Shown: piece by piece, positions 26,903 to 34,435 of the stretch
How the letters are laid out: every line of letters starts with the position of its first letter
How positions within the stretch are numbered: position 1 is the stretch's first letter
From: Sporosarcina globispora
Lineage (GTDB): Bacteria > Bacillota > Bacilli > Bacillales > Cytobacillaceae
Length of the DNA: 64,000 bases
Reading direction: 5' to 3'
NCBI RefSeq assembly: GCF_001274725.1
Contig: NZ_LGUF01000007.1
Span: 4,778,430 to 4,842,429, forward strand
Translations under genes and position numbers: made by a program
The notes under the pieces: generated by a model
What the model saw: the letters and a program-made list of their open reading frames with translations, nothing else
Databases searched by the model: none
What the model was told of the DNA's origin: nothing

Positions 26903-28068
26903 AGATCTATTACGACTGGGCCAGCAGGAGATGGTTCAGCAGCAATTGCAGCCTTGGAAGCAATCAGCTTCCTTTAAGCCTTATTAACCTGCAGGGTGAT
27001 CGAAATTCGATTTGCTTTCCATTATCAATGCAAAAAGATAATGCAGGACCAGTGATAGGTATAATGACCGGAAAGGGGAAGGGGCAGTCGATCGCCGGCA
27101 ATGGCTCATTATTTAGGGCACTGCAAAAAAATATCCTTCAAAAAAATGGAGTTTCCTATGTATTTACAGCAGATGACCTGAATGAGGATTCCGTGAACGG
27201 CTATATTTATATGCCTCAACAGGATAAGTGGATTAAAGCCAAATGCCCTCTTCCCCATCTTGTCTATAACAGGGTTCCTTTTCGGAGACTTGAACAAACA
27301 GAAGCATTTCATAAAGCCAGCAGTTTTTTTAAGGAGCATAATATTCCGTTTTTCAACCCGGGCTTTCTGGATAAATTTGAAGTAATTCAGCTGCTGATGA
27401 CACATCCCACCTTGCAGGAGTATATTCCTGAGACCATTCTTGTCACCTGCCAAAAGGAGCTTAAAGATTTTATCCGCACATATAATAATATCTACTTAAA
27501 GCCCTCGAACGGGTCCAAAGGCAAAGGGATATATCATTTAAGCCAGCTGGAAATGGAAAAAATTACATTGTATGGTCTGCAGGATTCATATAGTTGGGCA
27601 GATTTTGAAAGCTTCTGGAACCAATGGGGAAACATCCTGATAAGCAAACCTTATTTAGCGCAAAAAGCAATCAACCCTGCCAGAATAGAAGGCAAGCGAT
27701 TTGATTTTAGAATACTAGCCCATTTCAGCGAAGGCAAATATTCGGTTACAGGGATTGGCATTAGGCAGTCTCAGGAACAGGAAATTACAACTCACATACC
27801 GAATGGCGGGGTAATGATTCCATATGAAGGTGTCCGTACAAAAGAACATGATGCATTTATTCATAAAGCAGCAGCAGAGGCTGGAAAAATCCTTGAGAAG
27901 ACGAAAGGATTTTATGGGGAATACTCTATTGATGCAGGCTTAACAGAAAAAGGCACATATGTCATTTATGAAATAAATTCCAAGCCAATGAGTTTCGATG
28001 AAGCCTGGATTGAAGAAAAAAGAGTTGAAGAACTGACCCGCTTATTTTTCATTATGGCGGGATTCTAG
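26899..28068 (+). CDS. YheC/YheD-family ATP-grasp protein, copy 4
   Basis: A fourth family member of 389 residues, with a shortened N-terminal domain that keeps the AGPVIGIMTGKG junction. It shows LVYNRVPFRR, the ATP-grasp loop IYLKPSNGSKGKGIYHLS, FDFRILAHFS and the metal-binding GEYSIDAGLTEKG / IYEINSKPMS. B. subtilis has only two genes at this place. The ATGA overlap with yheD and the terminator 10 bases after its stop make it the last gene of the four-gene operon. All catalytic motifs look intact. Confidence 0.88.
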   Translation: MKIYYDWASRRWFSSNCSLGSNQLPLSLINLQGDRNSICFPLSMQKDNAGPVIGIMTGKGKGQSIAGNGSLFRALQKNILQKNGVSYVFTADDLNEDSVNGYIYMPQQDKWIKAKCPLPHLVYNRVPFRRLEQTEAFHKASSFFKEHNIPFFNPGFLDKFEVIQLLMTHPTLQEYIPETILVTCQKELKDFIRTYNNIYLKPSNGSKGKGIYHLSQLEMEKITLYGLQDSYSWADFESFWNQWGNILISKPYLAQKAINPARIEGKRFDFRILAHFSEGKYSVTGIGIRQSQEQEITTHIPNGGVMIPYEGVRTKEHDAFIHKAAAEAGKILEKTKGFYGEYSIDAGLTEKGTYVIYEINSKPMSFDEAWIEEKRVEELTRLFFIMAGF

Positions 28069-28077
28069 ATAGCCAAT

Positions 28078-28114
28078 AAAAATAGCTGTACATATCGCAT
28101 GCACGGCTATTTTT
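28078..28114 (+). terminator. Terminator of the four-gene ATP-grasp operon
   Basis: AAAAATAGC and GCTATTTTT form the base of a hairpin with a GC-containing upper part (TGTACA / TGCACG). A T-rich tract follows. Confidence 0.75.
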
Positions 28115-28157
28115 ATGCGATTTTTATATAAGTGCCTTGTCCCCAACCGCAAAAAGA

Positions 28158-28328
28158 TTAATAAGTCGTTACGGGGCTTTTCGCTGTCTTCACCTTATCT
28201 TTTTTAGAGGCGCTTCCGGCGAAAGATCTAAACTGGTCTTTAAGCTTTTGGCGTGCCTCCGGGTTTCTCATTAAATAAGCTGCTCCAAGTGCCATAGCTG
28301 ACATCATAAATTTATTGTTTCTTTTCAT
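28158..28328 (-). CDS. Small basic protein, 56 residues
   Basis: A 56-residue reading frame beginning MKRNNKFMMSAMALGAAYLM, with one short hydrophobic helix, then a basic region ending KVKTAKSPVTTY. AAAAGGAGG lies 8 bases before this ATG; a second ATG 3 bases upstream is possible. The helix followed by RNPEARQKLKDQFRSF resembles small Bacillus membrane-anchored proteins of unknown function. It is convergent with the ATP-grasp operon and divergent from yheE. The clear ribosome binding site supports it as a real gene. Confidence 0.65.
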   Translation of the reverse strand: MKRNNKFMMSAMALGAAYLMRNPEARQKLKDQFRSFAGSASKKDKVKTAKSPVTTY

Positions 28329-28427
28329 CATCTTTGCCTCCTTTTAATGTTAAAATGTTTCTACATCTATTCCATTCCCCTTTTCAGGAACATTAAACGG
28401 GATATTACAACATCTGGAGGAATCCTA

Positions 28428-28634
28428 ATGCTGACACACTTTCAATTCAAGCCTTTATATGAAAACAAACAATTGCCGGGATGGACATTTTCTTTTTACT
28501 TCAAAAAGCAAAAAATGACAGGCATCTATCATCCTGACGGAAAAATTGAATGGAAATCCGGAGACCCTGCGGGCCAGGAGGAAGAGCTGAAATCAAAGAT
28601 CCATGAATTAATGTTATATCACGTGTATGAATAA
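28428..28634 (+). CDS. yheE: YheE-like small protein
   Basis: A 68-residue protein similar in place and size to YheE (72 residues, DUF5342 family) of B. subtilis, which lies between yheD and sspB. It begins MLTHFQFKPLYENKQLPGW and contains a compact beta-rich stretch (FSFYFKKQKMTGIYHPDGK). GGAGGAATCCTA precedes the ATG at 28428; the upstream in-frame extension lacks a site. Function is unknown. Confidence 0.8.
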   Translation: MLTHFQFKPLYENKQLPGWTFSFYFKKQKMTGIYHPDGKIEWKSGDPAGQEEELKSKIHELMLYHVYE

Positions 28635-28724
28635 GAAAAAAATTAGTAAAGCCATGCATGAACCTAAAGCTCTTTTGGAAAAATAACCTCTCCAGGATAT
28701 TTCATATAAAGGAGCGATTCAGCC

Positions 28725-28910
28725 ATGGATAAGAAACGCCAGGTTTCAGAGGACGTAAATTATGAAGGCAGGGACAACGCTTATATGGATATAGACAGAA
28801 TGATCAACGAAGGTCTTTCTGGAGGCTCCGTTCATGGACGCGGTGATGATGTCAACATCGAACAGGCAAGGGAATTGCATGAGGAAGAACCTCCATATCA
28901 GGCAGAATAA
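28725..28910 (+). CDS. Small acidic hypothetical protein
   Basis: Not firmly recognised. The 61 residues are acidic and glycine-containing (MDIDRMINEGLSGGSVHGRG), with no signal or membrane segment. An AAAGGAGC site precedes ATG 28725 with normal spacing. It follows yheE by 90 bases on the same strand. The repeat element begins 3 bases after its stop. It looks like one of the small Bacillus proteins linked to sporulation loci, but that is inference from place only. Confidence 0.65.
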   Translation: MDKKRQVSEDVNYEGRDNAYMDIDRMINEGLSGGSVHGRGDDVNIEQARELHEEEPPYQAE

Positions 28911-28913
28911 CTA

Positions 28914-29194
28914 GAAAAGCGGAAGCGCCTTGCCCACGAAGGAACGCAGACTAAAAGCGCCACGTCCTGTGGCAACGTCTGCATGACCCCTTGGGGCCTC
29001 AAGCACAAGACGAGCCTCCCGGAAAGGCGTTCTTTGCCTTTTTGGGAGGCTTGGCTTGTGACCTCGAGGGGGTAGGCGCTGGAGCTAGACAGTTATCGAC
29101 GTTCAAAAAACCTAAACATCTCTTATATAAATATTAGACTGTATAGAATTCTGAAGTTAGTTAACGGTCTAGGTCCAGGCGCCTTCCGCTTTTC
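28914..29194. repeat. 281-bp intergenic element with inverted ends
   Basis: The left end GAAAAGCGGAAGCGCCT (28914-28930) and the right end AGGCGCCTTCCGCTTTTC (29177-29194) are inverted repeats with one extra base. Inside, GCCTCCC and GGGAGGC flank a smaller hairpin (AAAGGC / GCCTTT) at about 29014-29050, and CACAAG / CTTGTG extend that stem. A partial copy lies at 10423-10559. No coding potential was seen. It fits exactly between two convergent genes, ending 3 bases from the stop of the CstR-like gene. Confidence 0.8.
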
Positions 29195-29197
29195 AGA

Positions 29198-29458
29198 TCA
29201 TCTGCTTTTCACAATCATATTTACTGCTTCCTGGATTGCATCCTCTGCATTTTTGCCTTCGCTGTTAGCTTCCCGAATACATGTTTCCAAATTTTTAGCT
29301 ACAATATATCCCATTGCACGGTCAACTGCAGAACGGACAGCAGATAATTGTGTAACAACATCCTTGCAGTGTTTTTCTTCTTCCATCATTCGGATAACAC
29401 CCCGCACCTGGCCTTCCAGCCTTTTCAAGCGGTTTTTCATTTCCGGTGTGTATTCCAT
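29198..29458 (-). CDS. CstR-like repressor of the CsoR/RcnR family
   Basis: Small helical tetrameric repressor of 86 residues (DUF156). With the start at 29458 (GGGGTG 8 bases upstream), two cysteines fall at positions 31 and 60, as in the persulfide sensor CstR. The position that is the copper-ligand His in CsoR (within HxxxC) is Asn56 (KNLETC). This C-N-C pattern points to sulfur or persulfide sensing rather than Cu(I). The family core RLKRLEGQVRGVIRMMEE is intact. No sulfur-metabolism gene is adjacent, so its targets are elsewhere. The longer GTG start at 29467 is less likely. Confidence 0.82.
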   Translation of the reverse strand: MEYTPEMKNRLKRLEGQVRGVIRMMEEEKHCKDVVTQLSAVRSAVDRAMGYIVAKNLETCIREANSEGKNAEDAIQEAVNMIVKSR

Positions 29459-29586
29459 GAGTCTCACCCCTTACACTTTCATTTCACTTTATAGGAACAT
29501 TCAAAGATTAAGTTAATTTTTTCAATTAAATTATAACTGCTATAATATAAGAAACACAAAAATTTATCAAACTAAAGGATAAAGAT

Positions 29587-30480
29587 ATGTTTAAAAAATT
29601 ACATGACCAATATCCCGGCTCTCTCCTTGAAAATGAAAAACCTGATTTTCGCTTTTATTCTGATATGTATTGGTTTCTTCATGAAGATTCAGGACAATGG
29701 CTTGGCATCCCAGCTCAAGACGTATCTGCTGATAGTCTGGTGATCTTAAAAACCTTGTTTGAATTCCATGACTTCTCCATTCACCATGCCCCTGCTGCCC
29801 AAGCCTGGTTTCAATTCCTATTTTCAAATGGGGAATTTCCATCATTAGCAAAAGATGTTCCGTACAGGCTTGTTCAATTTAAGATGTCTGAGGGCGAATG
29901 GATACGTGAGGATATGGAAGCTGCATTTAAAGGATTTTTTGAAAAAGACATTCTGATCATATGGGACGGGCCAGCCAAAGGGGTCATTGTTGAGGAAGAT
30001 CACGACCATCTTGCCGAAGAAGAATTCCTTGCTATTTCCAATGCTTTGGAAAGTGATTTTTTTGTAAAAACAGCATTTTACATTGGGGTTCCTAATAAGA
30101 TTGGGGATCATTTCCGCAATTATTTTAAAGAAGAACAGCGTTTATTTGAGCAAGCCTCCTCTTTGCTTCCAGCCGAAAGAGTGCTGAAATTTGAAAAGCT
30201 ATTTCCCTCTCTTGTCACCGGAAACCTGGATGCATTATTAAAAAAGAGCTTGCTTTCACGCCTTTCTTTACTGGAAGAAGACCCTGAACTCCTGAACACG
30301 GTAAAGGTTTTTTTACAGAACAGCTCCAACGTCTCTTTAACGGCGAAAAAATTGTATGTCCACCGCAATACCCTGCAATACAGATTGGATAAATTCACAG
30401 AGAAAACCGGCATTCAATTAAAAGATTTTAACAGTGCGCTGACTGTTTATTTAGCCTGTTTGCTAGTTGAGCAGAAATGA
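29587..30480 (+). CDS. CdaR/PucR-type transcription regulator
   Basis: A 297-residue regulator with a C-terminal helix-turn-helix of the PucR/CdaR type: NVSLTAKKLYVHRNTLQYRL followed by DKFTEKTGIQLKDFNSALTV. The N-terminal two thirds resemble no named domain that can be assigned here and probably form a sensor domain. ATG 29587 has AAAGGAT upstream. It lies 114 bases upstream of msmX on the same strand, so it may control that sugar-ABC ATPase gene; this is inference from proximity. Confidence 0.8.
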   Translation: MFKKLHDQYPGSLLENEKPDFRFYSDMYWFLHEDSGQWLGIPAQDVSADSLVILKTLFEFHDFSIHHAPAAQAWFQFLFSNGEFPSLAKDVPYRLVQFKMSEGEWIREDMEAAFKGFFEKDILIIWDGPAKGVIVEEDHDHLAEEEFLAISNALESDFFVKTAFYIGVPNKIGDHFRNYFKEEQRLFEQASSLLPAERVLKFEKLFPSLVTGNLDALLKKSLLSRLSLLEEDPELLNTVKVFLQNSSNVSLTAKKLYVHRNTLQYRLDKFTEKTGIQLKDFNSALTVYLACLLVEQK

Positions 30481-30495
30481 TTTGAGCACATTGCA

Positions 30496-30509
30496 TAAAA
30501 ACGCTTTCA
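30496..30509 (+). promoter_or_regulatory. Possible cre site upstream of msmX
   Basis: TAAAAACGCTTTCA matches the core of the CcpA consensus except at the conserved G. It lies about 90 bases before msmX in the gap after the CdaR-type gene. Confidence 0.35.
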
Positions 30510-30594
30510 GCTTTTTTGTGCAGTTTGGCCATATGGGAAAACCCTCATATCCATTAAACTGATTTTAATAAAAGATTATTGGGAGGTTACCCTG

Positions 30595-31704
30595 ATGGCA
30601 GAATTAAAACTCGATAATATTTATAAGGTTTATGACAATAAAGTAACAGCAGTAGAAGATTTCAACCTTCATATTAAAGATAAAGAATTTATCGTATTTG
30701 TCGGTCCTTCCGGCTGCGGCAAATCAACAACACTCCGTATGATTGCAGGTCTTGAAGAAATTTCAAAAGGCGACTTTTATATCGATGAGAAGCGTGTTAA
30801 CGATGTACCTCCGAAGGATCGTGACATTGCAATGGTTTTTCAGAACTATGCCCTTTATCCTCATATGTCCGTATACGATAACATGGCTTTCGGTCTTAAG
30901 CTTCGGAAATTTCCTAAAGACGAAATCGACCGCCGTGTAAAAGAAGCAGCTAAAATTCTTGGCCTTGAGCCATATCTTGACCGCAAACCGAAAGCATTGT
31001 CAGGCGGTCAGCGCCAGCGTGTAGCCTTGGGCCGTGCGATTGTCCGTGATGCAAAGGTATTCCTGATGGACGAACCTTTATCAAACCTTGATGCCAAGCT
31101 GCGTGTTCAAATGCGTGCGGAAATTGCCAAGCTTCACCAGCGTCTTCAAACTACAACCATTTATGTAACCCATGACCAGACAGAGGCCATGACAATGGCC
31201 ACCCGCCTGGTTGTTATGAAAGATGGACTCATTCAGCAGGTTGGCGCACCAAAAGAAGTTTATGAGAAGCCTGAAAACGTTTTTGTAGGCGGATTTATCG
31301 GTTCACCTGCCATGAACTTTTTTAACGGAAAGCTTGAAGACGGCAAATTTTACATTGGCAAAACACAGATTGCTGTTCCAGAGGGCAAAATGAAGGTTCT
31401 TCGTGAACAAGGATATACAGGCAAAGATATTATCCTTGGCATTCGTCCAGAAGACATTCACGATGAGCCAGTGTTTATTGATGCCTCTTCCGGTTCAAAA
31501 ATCAATGCCCGCATTGACGTTTCCGAACTGACAGGTGCCGAAACAATGATTTATTCAAGCATCGAAGGGCAGGATTTTGTTGCACGTGTGGATTCGCGCA
31601 CTGATATTAAACCAGGCCAAAACCTTGAACTGGCATTTGATATGAACAAAGCTCACTTCTTTGATGCAAACTCTGAAAGAAGAATCCGTTCTGAAAAAGA
31701 ATAG
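30595..31704 (+). CDS. msmX: MsmX/UgpC-type ABC sugar-importer ATPase
   Basis: Multipurpose ATPase that energises several carbohydrate ABC importers (CUT1 class); MsmX serves maltodextrin, arabino-oligosaccharide and other systems in B. subtilis. The 369 residues show Walker A GPSGCGKST, Q-loop VFQNYALYPHM, signature LSGGQRQRVALGRAIVR, Walker B VFLMDEPLSNLDAKLR, the H-loop VTHDQTEAM and a C-terminal TOBE/OB region with LGIRPEDIHDEP. GGGAGGT precedes the ATG. No permease or binding protein is adjacent, which is normal for this shared subunit. It is followed by a strong terminator. Confidence 0.92.
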   Translation: MAELKLDNIYKVYDNKVTAVEDFNLHIKDKEFIVFVGPSGCGKSTTLRMIAGLEEISKGDFYIDEKRVNDVPPKDRDIAMVFQNYALYPHMSVYDNMAFGLKLRKFPKDEIDRRVKEAAKILGLEPYLDRKPKALSGGQRQRVALGRAIVRDAKVFLMDEPLSNLDAKLRVQMRAEIAKLHQRLQTTTIYVTHDQTEAMTMATRLVVMKDGLIQQVGAPKEVYEKPENVFVGGFIGSPAMNFFNGKLEDGKFYIGKTQIAVPEGKMKVLREQGYTGKDIILGIRPEDIHDEPVFIDASSGSKINARIDVSELTGAETMIYSSIEGQDFVARVDSRTDIKPGQNLELAFDMNKAHFFDANSERRIRSEKE

Positions 31705-31711
31705 TATTGAA

Positions 31712-31740
31712 GCCCCGTCGAGCAGACGGGGTTTTTTAAT
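31712..31740 (+). terminator. Intrinsic terminator of msmX
   Basis: GCCCCGTC and GACGGGG form a GC-rich stem with a short loop, then a T6 run. On the other side the zinc-ribbon gene converges on it. Confidence 0.92.
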
Positions 31741-31749
31741 TTTTTACTT

Positions 31750-31992
31750 CTACTCTTTAATAAACTTTACTGAATCATGGCCGCATGAAGGGCACTTGAG
31801 CAAATGCGGACATTCCCCCCTTTGATAATCCTCAGGAAAGCCATCTTCCATTTTCATTTGGTCGATTGGCATATAGGCGCTGTAATCATCGTAATAATCC
31901 ATTATTCTTCCGCTGTCCTCCATGATGTCCCCACAGGAACTGCAGGCTGCTTCCAGTTTCTCAAATCCGTTGCAAACAGGGCATATAGCCAT
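31750..31992 (-). CDS. Small zinc-ribbon-like protein
   Basis: Unnamed 80-residue protein with two CxxC pairs close to its ends and a third in between: CPVCNG and CSSCGD in the first 25 residues, then ECPHLLKCPSCG near the C-terminus. This spacing predicts one or two zinc ribbons. The centre is acidic with a DYYDDYSAYMP stretch. GAGGGG precedes ATG 31992. It is a single gene convergent with msmX. A nucleic-acid or protein-binding role is likely from the fold alone; nothing more can be said. Confidence 0.7.
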   Translation of the reverse strand: MAICPVCNGFEKLEAACSSCGDIMEDSGRIMDYYDDYSAYMPIDQMKMEDGFPEDYQRGECPHLLKCPSCGHDSVKFIKE

Positions 31993-32186
31993 TTAACATC
32001 CCCTCGCTTTCGTTAGCTTAGCTGATATTTTATATAGTTTGTCTGTTTAAGCATCGTTATGTAAAACTCCTAATCAGAATGAACACTCAGGAAAAAATTC
32101 CCGATTTCATAAAAGAATAAACTTTAATAAATCAAACATAATAGAGAGTAAACACAGCGGCACCAAGCATCCGCACTTATAAACGA

Positions 32187-32249
32187 TGGGTTAGACCAGA
32201 CAGTGGAGCAGGATGAAATCCTTGTGCTGGTGCAATTCCAGCTAACCCA
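32187..32249 (+). ncRNA. Structured leader candidate upstream of the second SASP gene
   Basis: A three-tier hairpin can be drawn: outer stem TGGGTTAG with CTAACCCA (8 bp), middle stem ACCAG (32195) with CTGGT (32227), and inner hairpin AGGAT / ATCCT with a GAA loop. Unpaired purine-rich and AATTCCAG segments separate the stems. It ends about 38 bases before the SASP start. No T run follows, so it is not a terminator. It matches no riboswitch class that could be recognised by eye. Confidence 0.45.
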
Positions 32250-32287
32250 ACCAAAAAACCAATACTATATTATGAGGAGGAAATCAC

Positions 32288-32506
32288 ATGAACAACCAAT
32301 CATCTAGCAAAAGCAATTCCTCAAACCAATTACTAGTACCAGGAGTAGCACAAGCACTTGATCAAATGAAGTACGAAATCGCTACTGAATTTGGTGTAAG
32401 CCTTGGTGCAGAAACAACATCTCGCGCTAACGGATCTGTTGGTGGAGAAATCACAAAACGCCTTGTACAAATGGCAGAACAACAGCTTGGCGGCGGTTCT
32501 TTCTAA
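32288..32506 (+). CDS. Alpha/beta-type small acid-soluble spore protein
   Basis: Second SASP, 72 residues, with a Ser/Asn-rich start ([19 protein letters not shown]) followed by the conserved [14 protein letters not shown] and [27 protein letters not shown] precedes the ATG. Its place between yheE and yheH matches B. subtilis sspB. Its core is nearly identical to the SASP at 20336, so one is likely a duplicate. Expected to be expressed in the forespore under sigma-G. The 5' leader carries a predicted hairpin. Confidence 0.96.
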   Translation: MNNQSSSKSNSSNQLLVPGVAQALDQMKYEIATEFGVSLGAETTSRANGSVGGEITKRLVQMAEQQLGGGSF

Positions 32507-32538
32507 TAAAGCAAGATAACAATTGAATAAATATGGCT

Positions 32539-32569
32539 TTGGCCCTCCTTTCTGAAAGGAGGGCCATTT
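32539..32569. terminator. Bidirectional terminator between SASP and fumC
   Basis: GGCCCTCCTTTC and GAAAGGAGGGCC form a perfect stem between converging genes. Flanking T tracts are short. Confidence 0.75.
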
Positions 32570-32574
32570 AATAT

Positions 32575-33957
32575 TTAGATCATCTTTTCCGGTACAACCC
32601 AATTCTCATATTGTTCTTCTGTAATATATCCTGTTTTTAATGCGGCATCTTTCAAAGTTGTATTCTCCCTGAATGCGAGTTTTGCAATTTCCGCGGCTTT
32701 TTCATAGCCAATATGCGGGTTAAGAGCTGTCACAAGCATAAGTGACCTTTCAACATGGCCATTAATCACTTCTTTATTAGCCTCCAAGCCCATCATGCAT
32801 TTTTTATTGAAAGAAGTCATCCCATCAGCAAGGATTCTGATGCTCTGAAGAAGATTGTAGATTATAACAGGCTTAAACACATTTAATTCGAAATTCCCCT
32901 GACTTGCAGCGAATCCGATCGAGGCGTCATTTCCAAAGACCTGGCAAACCACCATCGTAAGGGCTTCGCTCTGTGTCGGATTTACTTTGCCTGGCATGAT
33001 TGAACTGCCTGGTTCATTTACAGGAATCGATATTTCCCCAATCCCGCTGCGCGGTCCGCTTGCGAGCCAGCGGACATCATTGGCAATTTTCATTAAGTCA
33101 GCTGCAAGCCCCTTCAATGTCCCATGAACATGGACAATTTCATTATGGCTGGTCAAGGACTGAAATTTATTTTCAGACGAGCGGAATGAATAGCCTGTAA
33201 GCCTGGATATTTCGTTTGCCATTTCAGATCCAAATGACTTATCTGCATTAATGCCTGTACCGACTGCTGTACCGCCAATAGCTAAGTCCAGCAGGTATTG
33301 CTTTGCATCCGTCAGCATTTTTTCATTCTTTTCAAGCATGGCACGCCAGCCGCTGATTTCCTGTCCCAATGTAAGCGGAGTTGCGTCCTGCAAATGGGTC
33401 CTGCCTATTTTCACGATGTCACTAAAGGCCTTTTCTTTCGATTTAATTGTCTTTATTAATTCCTTTAATGATGGAAGCAGTTTTTCCTCCGCCTCGATAT
33501 AGGCTGCAATATGCATAGCAGTCGGAAATGTATCATTCGAGCTTTGAGACATATTGACATCATCATTTGGATGAACTTTGACATTTTGAAGTCCCTTCTC
33601 ATTCAGAAATTCATTCGCCCTTTTCGCGACAACTTCGTTTACATTCATATTTGATTGTGTCCCGCTCCCTGTCTGCCAGACAGCCAGAGGAAAATGACTG
33701 TCAAACTTATGCTCTAGAATTTCATTACAGGCCCTGTTGATGGCTTCTTTTTTGTCATCGGACAGTTTCCCAAGCTTATTGTTAACCACTGCAGCTGAAC
33801 GCTTTACCTTTGCAAAGGCAAAAATCACTTCCATCGGCATTTTTTCAATGCCTATTTTAAAATTATCCTTGCTCCGCTGCGTCTGGGCTCCCCAATATTT
33901 ATCAGCCGGCACCTTCACTTCGCCAAGTGTATCCTTTTCAATTCTGAAATCAGCCAA
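32575..33957 (-). CDS. fumC: Class II fumarase (fumarate hydratase)
   Basis: Iron-independent homotetrameric fumarase of the TCA cycle, the CitG/FumC type. The 460 residues are close to CitG (462). Motifs in order are [23 protein letters not shown], the catalytic-site [27 protein letters not shown] and the fumarase/aspartase signature [10 protein letters not shown]. The start is TTG 33957 with GGAGGT 8 bases upstream; an out-of-frame ATG lies between them and is not used. In B. subtilis citG lies elsewhere, so its place in the yhe block is a rearrangement. Confidence 0.95.
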   Translation of the reverse strand: MADFRIEKDTLGEVKVPADKYWGAQTQRSKDNFKIGIEKMPMEVIFAFAKVKRSAAVVNNKLGKLSDDKKEAINRACNEILEHKFDSHFPLAVWQTGSGTQSNMNVNEVVAKRANEFLNEKGLQNVKVHPNDDVNMSQSSNDTFPTAMHIAAYIEAEEKLLPSLKELIKTIKSKEKAFSDIVKIGRTHLQDATPLTLGQEISGWRAMLEKNEKMLTDAKQYLLDLAIGGTAVGTGINADKSFGSEMANEISRLTGYSFRSSENKFQSLTSHNEIVHVHGTLKGLAADLMKIANDVRWLASGPRSGIGEISIPVNEPGSSIMPGKVNPTQSEALTMVVCQVFGNDASIGFAASQGNFELNVFKPVIIYNLLQSIRILADGMTSFNKKCMMGLEANKEVINGHVERSLMLVTALNPHIGYEKAAEIAKLAFRENTTLKDAALKTGYITEEQYENWVVPEKMI

Positions 33958-34040
33958 ATTTCATACCTCCTTAAATTATCACTATGATTCATATATATTC
34001 TTTTCCCTTATTTTCAAACTTTAATGATAAAAAGGAATAA

Positions 34041-34070
34041 AAAAACTGCCTGGCGTTAAAGCCGGCAGCT
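34041..34070 (-). terminator. Terminator of the 27-residue peptide gene
   Basis: CTGCCGGC and GCCAGGCAG pair on the minus strand around a TTTAAC loop, then a T7 run. The stem begins at the stop codon of the short ORF. Confidence 0.85.
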
Positions 34071-34152
34071 ATGCTTTCACGATTGTATATCCAATGAAGT
34101 ATCCAAGCACCATAATACTTGCAATAACCAAAGTAATAGAAAATTCCTCCAT
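34069..34152 (-). CDS. 27-residue single-helix membrane peptide
   Basis: A very short gene reading MEEFSITLVIASIMVLGYFI and then GYTIVKA. It is almost entirely one transmembrane helix with two acidic residues at the start and a lysine at the end. GGAGGAGATCAT lies directly before the ATG, and an intrinsic terminator follows the stop immediately, so it has a complete expression unit. It occupies the place where B. subtilis has the small yheF/yheG genes, but orthology cannot be shown. The shape resembles regulatory micropeptides of membrane complexes. Confidence 0.7.
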   Translation of the reverse strand: MEEFSITLVIASIMVLGYFIGYTIVKA

Positions 34153-34292
34153 ATGATCTCCTCCAGATATGTTTGATAATATCAAAGTACCATGAAATGA
34201 CTGATCAGAAATTCTTTGCCTGGTACTATTTTGTGTCCGAAAAGTAAAATTTTATTGAACAAAATGTTTATGTTAATTGCTTGGAATGGCGA

Positions 34293-34385
34293 TTCGCGGA
34301 TAAATTAGATATTTCGCGGTTATATCGAAATTTTCGCGGATATATTAATTTCCTCGCGGAAAAATCCAAATTTTCGCGGATATGC
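34293..34385. repeat. Five-unit array with exact 20-bp period (TTCGCGG family)
   Basis: TTCGCGG occurs at 34293, 34313, 34333 and 34373, with CTCGCGG at 34353, giving exact 20-bp spacing. The unit body is AT-rich (ATAAATTAGATAT, TTATATCGAAATT and so on). It lies between the 27-residue peptide gene and the yheH terminator. The unit TTCGCGGATAAATT resembles GTTCGGATAAATTT of the array at 20104. The 140 bases before the array hold nothing recognisable. Confidence 0.8.
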
Positions 34386-34403
34386 ATATCAATGTAAAAA
34401 AAA

Positions 34404-34433
34404 CTAAAAAGAAAGCGCCATCCAGCGCTTTCC
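34404..34433 (-). terminator. Intrinsic terminator of yheH
   Basis: GAAAGCGC and GCGCTTTC pair around a 6-base loop on the minus strand, followed by a TTTTTAGTTTTTTT tract. Confidence 0.85.
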
Positions 34434-34435
34434 TG

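Noticed and set aside
28627..28686. 19-codon ORF overlapping the end of yheE
   Set aside because: No Shine-Dalgarno sequence and no sign of a product; probably chance.
34293..34385. Possible CRISPR array because of regular repeats
   Set aside because: Repeats are 7-10 bases at 20-bp spacing, with AT-rich partly similar bodies and no cas genes; CRISPR repeats are 23-40 bases with unique spacers.
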